Source: Collinsella sp. (lineage in GTDB: Bacteria > Actinomycetota > Coriobacteriia > Coriobacteriales > Coriobacteriaceae). From it: a DNA stretch of 32,334 bases. The position numbers were made by a program, and so were the translations under genes. The stretch covers positions 1 to 32,334 of the forward strand of contig WGSL01000020.1 of assembly GCA_014871665.1 (NCBI GenBank), read 5' to 3'. Positions 7,284-14,175 of the stretch are shown piece by piece (position 1 is the stretch's first letter; every line of letters begins with the position of its first letter). The notes below the pieces were generated by a model that was not told the origin of the DNA, searched no databases, and worked only from the letters and a program-made list of their open reading frames with translations.

Positions 7284-8747
7284 ATGACGAAGACCAAGGC
7301 ACAGCAGATTATGGCGGCGACCGAGGCTCGCGCGGCTGACGACGTCACCGCAGCCATCAAAGATATCGCTACCGAGTTTGAACCCTATATCATCAAGCAG
7401 CGCCGCCACTTCCATAAGCACCCGGAGCTGAGCCTCGCCGAGGAGCGCACGACTTCTGACATCGCCAACCAGCTCGACGCCATGAATATCCCCTACGAGC
7501 GTCCCCTTAAGACGGGCCTTGTGGCGACCCTTCGCGGCACCGCACCCGACGCCTATCGCGAGGACGGCACGCCACGCCGCCGCATCCTGCTGCGCGCCGA
7601 CATCGACGCCCTGCCCGTCACCGAGCAGACCAGCGAGGAGTTCGCCAGCGTCAACGAGGGCTGCATGCACGCCTGCGGCCATGACTGCCACATCGCCATG
7701 ATGCTCGGCACGCTGCAGATTCTGCGCCACATGACCGATGACATCCACGGCGAGATTCGCATCGTATTCCAGCCCAGCGAGGAAAACGGCCAGGGCGCCA
7801 AACTCATGATTGGCACGGGTGTGCTCGACGGCGTCGACGGCGCCTACGCCGCGCACATCTGGAGCGAGGTCGACGCCGGCACCGTAAGCTGCGAGCCCGG
7901 CCCACGCATGGCAAACACCGACTGGTTCCGCATCGACGTTCGCGGCACCTCGTGCCATGGCGCCATGCCCCAGCGCGGCCACGACGCCGTTATGGTTGCC
8001 GCCGAGATTGTCAACGCCCTGCAGACCATCGTCTCGCGCGAGATTAGCCCCTACGAGCCGGCCGTCATCACCGTCGGCGAGCTGCACGGCGGCACCGCGC
8101 GCAACGTTATCGCCGGCACGGCCTACCTCGCCGGCACAGTGCGCACCTACGGCGATTCGACCCACGAGGAAATGCCGGAGCTTATGCGCCGCATCGTGGA
8201 GCATACTGCGGCCGCCTTGGGCGCCGAGGCAGAGCTCACCGACTACACCATCGCCAACTACAAGGTCGAAAACGACGCCGCCTCGAGCGAGCGCTGCCGT
8301 CAGGCTGTAATCAAGTGCCTGGGCCCCACCGGCCAAGGCCATTATCGCGGCACGCTTTCGGGCGAGGATTTTTCGGAGTACCTGCGTCGCGTACCGGGCG
8401 TGCTCGCCTTTGTAGGTACGCGCAACCCCAAGATTGGCGCCACGTACGCCCAACATTCCTGCTTCTACAAGATCGACGAGACCGTGCTGGCAAAGGGCTC
8501 CATGGTGGCCGCCCAGTATGCTATCGACTTTTTGGCCGAGCCCACGCAAGAGGAGCTCGACGGCCCCGCGATTACCGCGGTCGCCGAAACCAACCCCGAT
8601 CTGGCCGCCAAGTTGCGCTCTGCCAAAGCGACGACCGCCGAGGCTCGCGACGCCATCCATGATGCCCGAACGGCTCGCCATGCCGCGATCAAGGGCATCC
8701 ACGAAGCCCGCGCTGCTGCACGCCGCGAGGAGAAGCACGACGAGTAG
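7284..8747 (+). CDS. M20-family amidohydrolase (N-acyl-amino-acid/hippurate hydrolase type)
   Basis: Predicted metal-dependent hydrolase of N-acylated amino acids or similar amides, M20D branch. The metal-site cluster is clear: HKHPELS near residue 45, RADIDALPV at about 104-112, MHACGHDCH (C131, H133), PSEENGQGA with the catalytic-type glutamates at 166-167, AHIW with H191, CHGAMPQRGHDAV in the dimerisation lid and a late HSCFYKIDE. At 487 residues it is about 80-90 longer than usual. Part of the excess is a C-terminal tail from roughly residue 435 that is rich in Ala, Lys, Arg and Glu and probably helical. The start at 7284 is preceded by AAGGAG, 10 bases away. Two hydrolases of related chemistry stand back to back here. 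Confidence 0.9.
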   Translation: MTKTKAQQIMAATEARAADDVTAAIKDIATEFEPYIIKQRRHFHKHPELSLAEERTTSDIANQLDAMNIPYERPLKTGLVATLRGTAPDAYREDGTPRRRILLRADIDALPVTEQTSEEFASVNEGCMHACGHDCHIAMMLGTLQILRHMTDDIHGEIRIVFQPSEENGQGAKLMIGTGVLDGVDGAYAAHIWSEVDAGTVSCEPGPRMANTDWFRIDVRGTSCHGAMPQRGHDAVMVAAEIVNALQTIVSREISPYEPAVITVGELHGGTARNVIAGTAYLAGTVRTYGDSTHEEMPELMRRIVEHTAAALGAEAELTDYTIANYKVENDAASSERCRQAVIKCLGPTGQGHYRGTLSGEDFSEYLRRVPGVLAFVGTRNPKIGATYAQHSCFYKIDETVLAKGSMVAAQYAIDFLAEPTQEELDGPAITAVAETNPDLAAKLRSAKATTAEARDAIHDARTARHAAIKGIHEARAAARREEKHDE

Positions 8748-8832
8748 TCGATTCGCTGGCATCTCGCAGTCATAGCCACATCGCGATGTCAAAGCGGGGT
8801 CGGACGTATGTAACCGCCCGCCCCCGCTCATT

Positions 8833-8878
8833 CTGCCAGCGCTATTTCTACCATTTCTACCCCGTCCCCAAATGGCAG
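8833..8878. repeat. REP-like palindrome with GGGGACGGGG core
   Basis: CTGCCA (8833-8838) pairs with TGGCAG (8873-8878), and inside it CCATTT (8851-8856) pairs with AAATGG (8870-8875). The loop holds CCCCGTCCCC. It lies 9 bases beyond the stop of the zinc-ribbon gene. The short convergent gap 8748-8832 also has AGCGGGG/CCCCGCT (8793-8799 and 8822-8828), which could form a weak terminator for the M20 gene. Confidence 0.6.
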
Positions 8879-8887
8879 ACGGCATGG

Positions 8888-10171
8888 CTACTCGTCCTGA
8901 GGCTCCTCGTCGGAGCTTGGCTCGGACGCCGGCTCAGGTGCAGGTGCCGGCTCAGGCTCAGGCTCAGGTGCAGGCTCGGACTCAGATGCCGTCTCAGGCT
9001 CGGGCGCCGGCTCAGGCTCGGTCGCGGGAGCGGGTGCAGGTGCCGGCGAAGCATCCGGAGCACCGTAACCCGAAGGAGCGGACTTCTTCTCGAAGGGCAA
9101 CACAAAAGTCAGGACGTCGTCCTTATCCTCATCGGCCCACTCGCTTGCATAGCGTGCGGCCCAATAGCCAACGGCACGGTGCTTGAGCATCTTGCCAAAG
9201 ACCGTAAGAAATACGGTGACAAAAGCGACCAGCACCAAGAACAGCGCGAGCGTGACGCCACCGCCGGTAACGATTGCCTCAATACCCGTAGGACGATAGT
9301 AGTAGCTATACATACCGACAGAGGCAATGGCGCCAAAGACGACCGTCAAGATCCATGTGACAACGTTGGCGAACAGGCCCGTCAAAAACTCGGGAAGGAA
9401 CGAAGCACAGAACAGCTTGGTCTTGTTGTGCTTAAACGCCGCCCAGACCTTATCGAGCGAAAACGCGCTCTCGACGCGACCGGTCACCGCAAAGTGCATC
9501 ACGGCGATGTCGGCGAACATCTTAAAGAAGACACCCAGAATCGCCGAGGCAATTAGCGCCAGGACAAGCAGGCCAAGCGAGCCAAACAGCGCAGCCTCGA
9601 GCGCATAAGAGCCGTAATAAGAATACGAGCCCGCAGCGCCAATTACCACGCCCTCCACCAGCGAAAGCACTACACCGATAACGGGAATGGCAGCGATAAC
9701 CTCGAGTACGACCGAGATAACGCTCGAAAAGACTCCGAGACCAAACGACGTGGAACGCATGAGTGGACGGTCCATGCCGTCATCGACCTTGAGCGAAAGA
9801 TCACGGCCCCACTCGATACCAAAGCCGGAACCACACACACTCGCAATGCAAGCTGCCAAAAAGCCGATGGCAGCCGCAATGCCGCCAATAACGGGAATAA
9901 ACAACACGAGCACCGACACAACGCAAATCAGCGCCGGCAAAAACGCGATTTGGCATACACGCTGAAGCACGCCCGGAGTCTTGGTCATATCTTGGAACGC
10001 CTGAGCCACACAGCCCTTTGGCGCATTCGCCACGGGCGGTTGCGGAACAAACTGCTGGGGCTGAGGCTGTCCCTGGGGAGCGGGGCCAGAGGCACCGGCA
10101 TTAGGAGCACCACACACGCCGCAGAACTTGTCGTCATCGCCCATGGGGGCACCACACTGCGAGCAGAACAT
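8888..10171 (-). CDS. Zinc-ribbon multi-pass membrane protein with Pro/Glu-rich tail
   Basis: Function unknown. From the ATG at 10171 the protein (about 427 residues) opens with a double-CxxC zinc ribbon, MFCSQCGAP followed by KFCGVCGAP, then a Pro/Gln-rich linker. A membrane domain of about six hydrophobic segments follows (for example ALICVVSVLVLFIPVIGG). The C-terminal 60 residues are almost only Pro, Glu and Ala in EPAPEPE-like units. I chose 10171 because AAGGGATG precedes it at a normal distance and the zinc ribbon then lies at the extreme N-terminus, as in other zinc_ribbon_2 membrane proteins; an in-frame start at 10243 would add an unconvincing leader. The membrane part resembles DUF4013-type proteins, but I am not certain. 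Confidence 0.8.
   Translation of the reverse strand: MFCSQCGAPMGDDDKFCGVCGAPNAGASGPAPQGQPQPQQFVPQPPVANAPKGCVAQAFQDMTKTPGVLQRVCQIAFLPALICVVSVLVLFIPVIGGIAAAIGFLAACIASVCGSGFGIEWGRDLSLKVDDGMDRPLMRSTSFGLGVFSSVISVVLEVIAAIPVIGVVLSLVEGVVIGAAGSYSYYGSYALEAALFGSLGLLVLALIASAILGVFFKMFADIAVMHFAVTGRVESAFSLDKVWAAFKHNKTKLFCASFLPEFLTGLFANVVTWILTVVFGAIASVGMYSYYYRPTGIEAIVTGGGVTLALFLVLVAFVTVFLTVFGKMLKHRAVGYWAARYASEWADEDKDDVLTFVLPFEKKSAPSGYGAPDASPAPAPAPATEPEPAPEPETASESEPAPEPEPEPAPAPEPASEPSSDEEPQDE
8900..9045 (-). repeat. Low-complexity tandem repeat encoding the Pro/Glu/Ala tail
   Basis: Imperfect repeats of 6 to 12 bases based on GAGCCTGAGCC and GCACCTGCACC on the minus strand encode alternating Glu-Pro and Ala-Pro. 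Such runs are prone to slippage, but the repeat units seen are multiples of three, so length changes would keep the frame. Confidence 0.75.
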
Positions 10172-10320
10172 AGAATCATCCCTTCGTATCTTGAACGAAT
10201 CACTTGGATCGCAAACGATATCTTTAGCATCATTATCGCCCAATGTGGGGTCAAATACTCAAAGATGACCGATTTGCAAGGTACGCGGCGCCAGCAGGCG
10301 GTTCGTTGAATATGTCTGTG

Positions 10321-11343
10321 CTAGTTCGTTCCGCGGAAGCCCTTGCCGACGATCTCGGAGCTGTCGACGATCGTGATAAAGGCACCCGGATCGACTTCGC
10401 GCGCATAGCGGCGTAGTTGCACGGCCTCGCGACGGCTCAGCACGCTCATGATCACCGTCACGCACTTGCCCGAGAAGGCACCGTAGCCGCGACTGATGGT
10501 CGCTGTGCGGTTGAGATGCTTGACGATAAACTCCTCGACTTTGCGCGGCTCGGAGCAAATGACCGTGCAGACTTTGCGCAGGTGAATGCTCTCAATGGCT
10601 TTGTCGACCACAAGCGTCTTGGCAAACAGGCCGAGCACGCAGTACAGACCGACACGCGGGCCATACAAAAAGGCCGCGATGGCCACGATGCCGATATCAA
10701 CCAACAGCAGCGCGCGGCCAATCTCGAGCGTCGTGCGGCGCTTGAGGATCATGGCAAGAATGTCCGTGCCGCCCGTCGAGGCGCCAATATCAAAGACAAT
10801 AGCGCTGCCGAGCGCCGGCAAGATGACGGCAAAGCACAGGTCGATCCACATATCACCCGTCAGAGAGACATCGGTCGGAATAAAAAGCTCAAACAGCGAA
10901 ACATAGGCCGAAAGCGCAAACGAGGCGAAGACGCTCCACAGGATTGCCTTGCGCTCCAAAAAGATAAAGCCCAAAACGACGAGAACCGCGTTGATAATCC
11001 ACATAAAGACGCCGACGGGCAGGGTCGGGAACAGCGTGGACAGAATGACCGACACGCCCGAGGTGCCGCCAAAAGCAAAGTGATTAGGGGTTTTAAACGC
11101 AACGATGGCAAAGGCCGTAAGAATCAGGCCCAGATTGAGCTCGGCAAAAAAGCGCGGGAAGCCCGGCTCCTGGCTGCGCTTTTGGCCGGCACGCTCGCCG
11201 CGCTCGATATCGGTGCGATCAACCACGCGCTCCATCGGCACCACGGGAGGACGATGCACCTCCTCGGCAGCACGCGACGCCGCCTCTGCCGCAGCGGCCT
11301 CGATTGCCCATGCCTTGCTTTCTGTTTCGTGCTCGTCGGCCAT
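10321..11343 (-). CDS. YitT-family membrane protein with DUF2179 domain
   Basis: Function of the family is not established. The protein has 340 residues: a charged cytoplasmic N-terminus of about 65 residues (Ala/Glu/Arg-rich), five or so membrane helices carrying the paired family motifs FGGTSGVSVIL and STGGTDILAMIL, and a C-terminal soluble DUF2179 domain (CTVICSEPRKVEEFIVKHLNRTATI, then RGYGAFSG and a final VGKGF). The N-terminal extension is longer than in most relatives. The ATG at 11343 follows GAGGAG by 8 bases. The gap to the zinc-ribbon gene (10172-10320) shows no gene. Confidence 0.9.
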   Translation of the reverse strand: MADEHETESKAWAIEAAAAEAASRAAEEVHRPPVVPMERVVDRTDIERGERAGQKRSQEPGFPRFFAELNLGLILTAFAIVAFKTPNHFAFGGTSGVSVILSTLFPTLPVGVFMWIINAVLVVLGFIFLERKAILWSVFASFALSAYVSLFELFIPTDVSLTGDMWIDLCFAVILPALGSAIVFDIGASTGGTDILAMILKRRTTLEIGRALLLVDIGIVAIAAFLYGPRVGLYCVLGLFAKTLVVDKAIESIHLRKVCTVICSEPRKVEEFIVKHLNRTATISRGYGAFSGKCVTVIMSVLSRREAVQLRRYAREVDPGAFITIVDSSEIVGKGFRGTN

Positions 11344-11454
11344 TACGGCAACTCCTCGTTAACAATTTGGAAACAATGCGCTCATTAGGGTAACGCGGAA
11401 CGCGGGGATTGCAACGCTTAGTTAGACGAGCGGTATGACTATATCGGGAGCGTA

Positions 11455-11498
11455 CAAAAACGGCCGGCCACGCTTTTGCTTGCGCGGTCGGCCGTTTA
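11455..11498 (-). terminator. Intrinsic terminator of the asp23 operon
   Basis: On the minus strand a 16-base stem (arms 11482-11497 and 11458-11473, with one G-U pair and one mismatch) with a short loop is followed by TTTTTG. It lies about 50 bases after the asp23 stop. Confidence 0.8.
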
Positions 11499-11514
11499 AC
11501 GTTTTCGCAGATAA

Positions 11515-11551
11515 AACCTGCCAAAACAAACCTGTCCCTTTTTGGAAGGTT
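11515..11551. repeat. REP-like palindrome overlapping the asp23 stop
   Basis: AACCTGCCAAAA (11515-11526) pairs with TTTTGGAAGGTT (11540-11551) with one mismatch; the loop contains CCTGTCCC, i.e. GGGACAGG on the gene strand. The right arm includes two bases of the asp23 stop codon. Confidence 0.6.
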
Positions 11552-12077
11552 ATTCGTGCTGGCTGGTGCGGTGCTCGTACTCCTCGGGGGTGATGACGTC
11601 CTCGATGCGCAGGTTGACACCCGCCACCTCAAGGCCGGTCATCGCGGCAAGGCGCTCAGTGACACGTGCCTTGACATCGTCGAAGATCGCGGGCGCATAG
11701 GCTCCGTACTCGATAATGACGGAGATGTTGACGACCACGCGATTGTCATCGGTGACCTCGACCGTCACGCCCTTGGTCAGATTCTCGGCACCAAACTGCT
11801 CCTGCACAAAGTGCATGAGGTTACCCTTCATGCCCAAAACGTGCGGAACCTCGCGGGTGGCCATGGCGACGATCTTCTCGATCACACCGTTGGAATAGGT
11901 CAGCGAGTCCTCGGACTCGTCCGCTTCCTCGTCCGCCTCCTCGTCGTCCTCATCAGCATCGGACTCGGCCTCGACGAGCGCCTCGTCCTCGAGCGTCACA
12001 TCCTCGGCCTCGGCGGTGACAGTCTCGTTCTCCACGAGCTCGGTATCGGCTACATCGACCTTCGTATTAAAAGCCAT
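11550..12077 (-). CDS. asp23: Asp23/Gls24 family envelope stress protein
   Basis: Member of the alkaline-shock protein family, thought to form a layer under the membrane and to be tethered there by AmaP. The 175 residues split into a highly acidic N-terminal stretch (about residues 10-60, Glu/Asp/Ala) and the Asp23 domain: YSNGVIEKIVAMATREVPHV, then VEVTDDNRVVVNISVIIEYG and VNLRIEDVITPEE. The ATG at 12077 follows AAGGAGG. It is the last gene of a three-gene operon with amaP and a DUF2273 gene, an arrangement known for this system in Gram-positive bacteria, and a strong terminator follows. The long acidic leader is unusual. Confidence 0.93.
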   Translation of the reverse strand: MAFNTKVDVADTELVENETVTAEAEDVTLEDEALVEAESDADEDDEEADEEADESEDSLTYSNGVIEKIVAMATREVPHVLGMKGNLMHFVQEQFGAENLTKGVTVEVTDDNRVVVNISVIIEYGAYAPAIFDDVKARVTERLAAMTGLEVAGVNLRIEDVITPEEYEHRTSQHE

Positions 12078-12121
12078 GGTTCCTCCTTATGCCTGCCGCG
12101 GATGCGACAGTCGAATACGTA

Positions 12122-12499
12122 TTAGCGGCCGCTAAACAGACGGCCGAAGAAGTTGACGATCCCGTTCTCGCCATCACGAATCTGGCCAATTACGGCGCCT
12201 ATCAGCACGAAGAATGCGATGACAAGCGTGTCCCAGAGGCCGAGCGTGAGCACCAACACGGCGAGGATAAAGCCAGCGACGGCGCCGAGCGTGGTGTTGG
12301 GATGACGCACAGCATAGCTCCAGATGGCAGCGCCCGTACCCTTGATGAGACCCATAGCCTCGTCAAAATCCACGGCTGCCGCGTCTTGTAACTCGGTTGC
12401 CTCTGCTTTGGAATCAACAGGTTCGTTCGCCGGCGTGGCGCTCTGGTCAATCGTCAGGCGCGGCGTACGAGCGGTCTTATCTTGATTGGTATCACTCAC
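12122..12499 (-). CDS. DUF2273 small membrane protein of the Asp23 locus
   Basis: A 125-residue protein with a polar N-terminal half and two close membrane helices at about residues 70-88 and 90-107, then a short tail with GQIRDGENG and NFFGRLF, as is usual for DUF2273. It begins at a GTG (12499) with GGAGG 7 bases upstream, and overlaps the end of amaP by 8 bases, so translation is coupled. A longer frame upstream of this start lies within amaP and is not real. The gene sits between amaP and asp23, the conserved order for this locus; its partner role is inferred from that. Confidence 0.87.
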   Translation of the reverse strand: MSDTNQDKTARTPRLTIDQSATPANEPVDSKAEATELQDAAAVDFDEAMGLIKGTGAAIWSYAVRHPNTTLGAVAGFILAVLVLTLGLWDTLVIAFFVLIGAVIGQIRDGENGIVNFFGRLFSGR

Positions 12500-13037
12500 C
12501 GGAAACCTCCACGGTCTGGACGGTAGTCTTGGACGGCAAAAAACGAACGCGTGCGGTCGTGCCCGGCGTGCCGAGCATGGTGTCGCAAGCTTCCTCGATG
12601 CGCTGCTGCATCGCAGTAGCCAGAGATGCCACGTCCTTATCGTCAAGCGCGATAGCCTCGACCTTAAATCGGACGCGCGATTCTTCGGAACCCTGCACGT
12701 GCGCCTCGACATGCTCGATCATCACGCGATCGTCGCGCTCGGCAGCAGCCCTGGCGCACGAAGAAAGCGCCGCAAGGGTAACCTCGATATTGCGCTCCCC
12801 CGCCGGATGCACGCAGGACGGCTCGCGACGAGCAAACATCAGGCAGAAGAAGCTTACCAGCACGCCGATCGCTACAACTCCGCCGCATGCCGTCACGACA
12901 ATGCGCGGCATGGGGTCGCGCATCAGCAGCATAAAGCGATACGTATACGGCCCCCAAAACTGGCAGACAAGCGTACCCAGCGCCACGATGGCGGCGGCAA
13001 GATATACGATCGCTAGGGCTCGTTTGAGTACGCGCAC
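12492..13037 (-). CDS. amaP: Alkaline shock response membrane anchor protein AmaP
   Basis: 181 residues, with two N-terminal membrane helices (about 7-27 and 44-68) and a soluble domain (about 75-180) that ends with sequences like VRFKVEAIALDDKDVASLATAMQ broken by acidic turns. This layout and the position before DUF2273 and asp23 identify it as AmaP, which holds Asp23 at the membrane. It starts at a GTG (13037) with GGGAG 7 bases upstream. It is first in the operon, and a TATAAT lies about 50 bases upstream of the start. Confidence 0.85.
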   Translation of the reverse strand: MRVLKRALAIVYLAAAIVALGTLVCQFWGPYTYRFMLLMRDPMPRIVVTACGGVVAIGVLVSFFCLMFARREPSCVHPAGERNIEVTLAALSSCARAAAERDDRVMIEHVEAHVQGSEESRVRFKVEAIALDDKDVASLATAMQQRIEEACDTMLGTPGTTARVRFLPSKTTVQTVEVSGE

Positions 13038-13087
13038 GTGGCGCTCCCTTCAAATCTCGGCTCTCGAAATGCAAAACGGTTCGCATC

Positions 13088-13093
13088 ATTATA
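13088..13093 (-). promoter_or_regulatory. Candidate -10 box of the amaP operon
   Basis: A perfect TATAAT on the minus strand, about 50 bases upstream of the amaP start. The -35 at 17 bases spacing (TAGAGC) is poor. The box overlaps the U-tract of the yebC terminator. Confidence 0.5.
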
Positions 13094-13134
13094 AAAGAGC
13101 CGGGTCCGGTGCTCTACGCACGCGGATCCGGCTC
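13091..13134 (-). terminator. Intrinsic terminator downstream of yebC
   Basis: GAGCCGGATCCG and CGGACCCGGCTC (minus strand; 13134-13123 and 13108-13097) form a 12-base stem with one G-U pair and a 14-base loop, followed by TTTTAT. Confidence 0.75.
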
Positions 13135-13203
13135 ATCTATTCCACGAGGCTTGCATGCTCGCTTCATTATGCCCAGATATGCACGGCTCAATCCGTGCAG
13201 GCG

Positions 13204-14010
13204 CTACTCCTCCTCGAGGGCAGCGATGACCTCGTCGGTCATGTCCATGGTGCTGTAAACATCCTGGACGTCGTCGAGCTCCTCAAGACGGTCGATGAGG
13301 CGCTGAACCTTCTTGGCGTCGGCGCCGGAGACCTCGGTCGGGGTGGTCGGGACCATGGTGGTCTCGGAGCCCTTGACCTGGACGCCCTGCTCCTCGAGCG
13401 CCTTGGAGACAGCCATGACCTCGTTGGCAGTAGTCCAGACGATCCACTCCTCGCCGGCGTCCTCGTAGTCCTCGCCGCCGGCCTCGGCGATGGCCATCAT
13501 GAACTCATCCTCGTCACCGGCAGCACCGTTGGCGATCATGGTCTCCTTCTTAGCGTTCTCGTCCAGGATCTCCTTGGCGACGACGATCTGGCCCTTGCGC
13601 TCAAACTGGAAGGCGACGGAGCCGGAGGTGCCCAGGTTGCCACCAGCGTGGGAGAAGGCGGAACGGACATCAGCGGCGGTGCGGTTGCGGTTGTCGGTCA
13701 GGCAGTCGACGTAGACGGCGACACCGGCAGGACCGTAGCCCTCGTACACGATGTTCTCGTAGACGGCGGCGTCAGCACCCGAACCAAAAGCCTTGTCGAT
13801 AGCGGACTTGATCTTGTCCTTAGGCATGGACTGAGCCTTGGCCTTGGCAACAGCAGCGGCGAGGCTGGCGTTGTTCTCGGGCAGCGGGTCACCGCCGAGA
13901 CGGGCAGCAACGGTGATGTTGCGGCTGAGCTTGGAGAAGAGGGCGGAACGCTTGGCGTCCTGCGCGCCCTTACGATGCTTGGTTGTGGCCCACTTAGAGT
14001 GTCCGGACAT
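13204..14010 (-). CDS. yebC: YebC/PmpR-family (DUF28) protein
   Basis: Conserved cytosolic protein of the YebC/PmpR/TACO1 family, described as a transcription regulator in some bacteria and linked to translation of difficult peptide stretches in others. Signature sequences are MSGHSKWATTKHRKGAQDAKR at the start, PENNASLAAAVAKAKAQSMPKDKI, YEGYGPAGVAVYVDCLTDNRNRT and GGNLGTSGSVAFQFERKG. At 268 residues it is slightly longer than the usual 240-250, with an acidic C-terminal end. The start is fixed by the family N-terminus and an upstream AGGAGAC. It is transcribed alone and followed by a terminator. Confidence 0.96.
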   Translation of the reverse strand: MSGHSKWATTKHRKGAQDAKRSALFSKLSRNITVAARLGGDPLPENNASLAAAVAKAKAQSMPKDKIKSAIDKAFGSGADAAVYENIVYEGYGPAGVAVYVDCLTDNRNRTAADVRSAFSHAGGNLGTSGSVAFQFERKGQIVVAKEILDENAKKETMIANGAAGDEDEFMMAIAEAGGEDYEDAGEEWIVWTTANEVMAVSKALEEQGVQVKGSETTMVPTTPTEVSGADAKKVQRLIDRLEELDDVQDVYSTMDMTDEVIAALEEE

Positions 14011-14140
14011 ACGTGTCTCCTATCGGTTTCGACCTAAAGCCCAGCGCAGATGCTCGGGCAATATAAACAAACGTCGTTATGATATACCTACTGGCCTGCG
14101 AGATAAACCCCAAAATGAAGGCGTCGTGATGATGTCCCCT

Positions 14141-14174
14141 TTGGTGCAAAGAAACCTGGCCCTCAATGCACCAA
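14141..14174. repeat. Degenerate REP-like palindrome 3' of the DUF6020-like gene
   Basis: TTGGTGCA (14141-14148) pairs with TGCACCAA (14167-14174), with AACCTGGCCC in the loop and GTCCCC just outside. It ends 1 base before the stop codon of the next minus-strand gene. The remaining gap 14011-14140 has AT-rich stretches fit for a yebC promoter but no gene. Confidence 0.5.
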
Positions 14175-14175
14175 G

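Noticed and set aside
7143..8885. 580-codon minus-strand frame opposite the M20 hydrolase
   Set aside because: Antisense shadow of a gene with clear catalytic motifs.
12500..12712. N-terminal extension of the DUF2273 gene
   Set aside because: It lies wholly inside amaP in another frame; the GTG at 12499 has a good ribosome site.
12397..14037. 546-codon plus-strand frame across amaP and yebC
   Set aside because: Crosses two convincing minus-strand genes and their terminator; composition is not protein-like.
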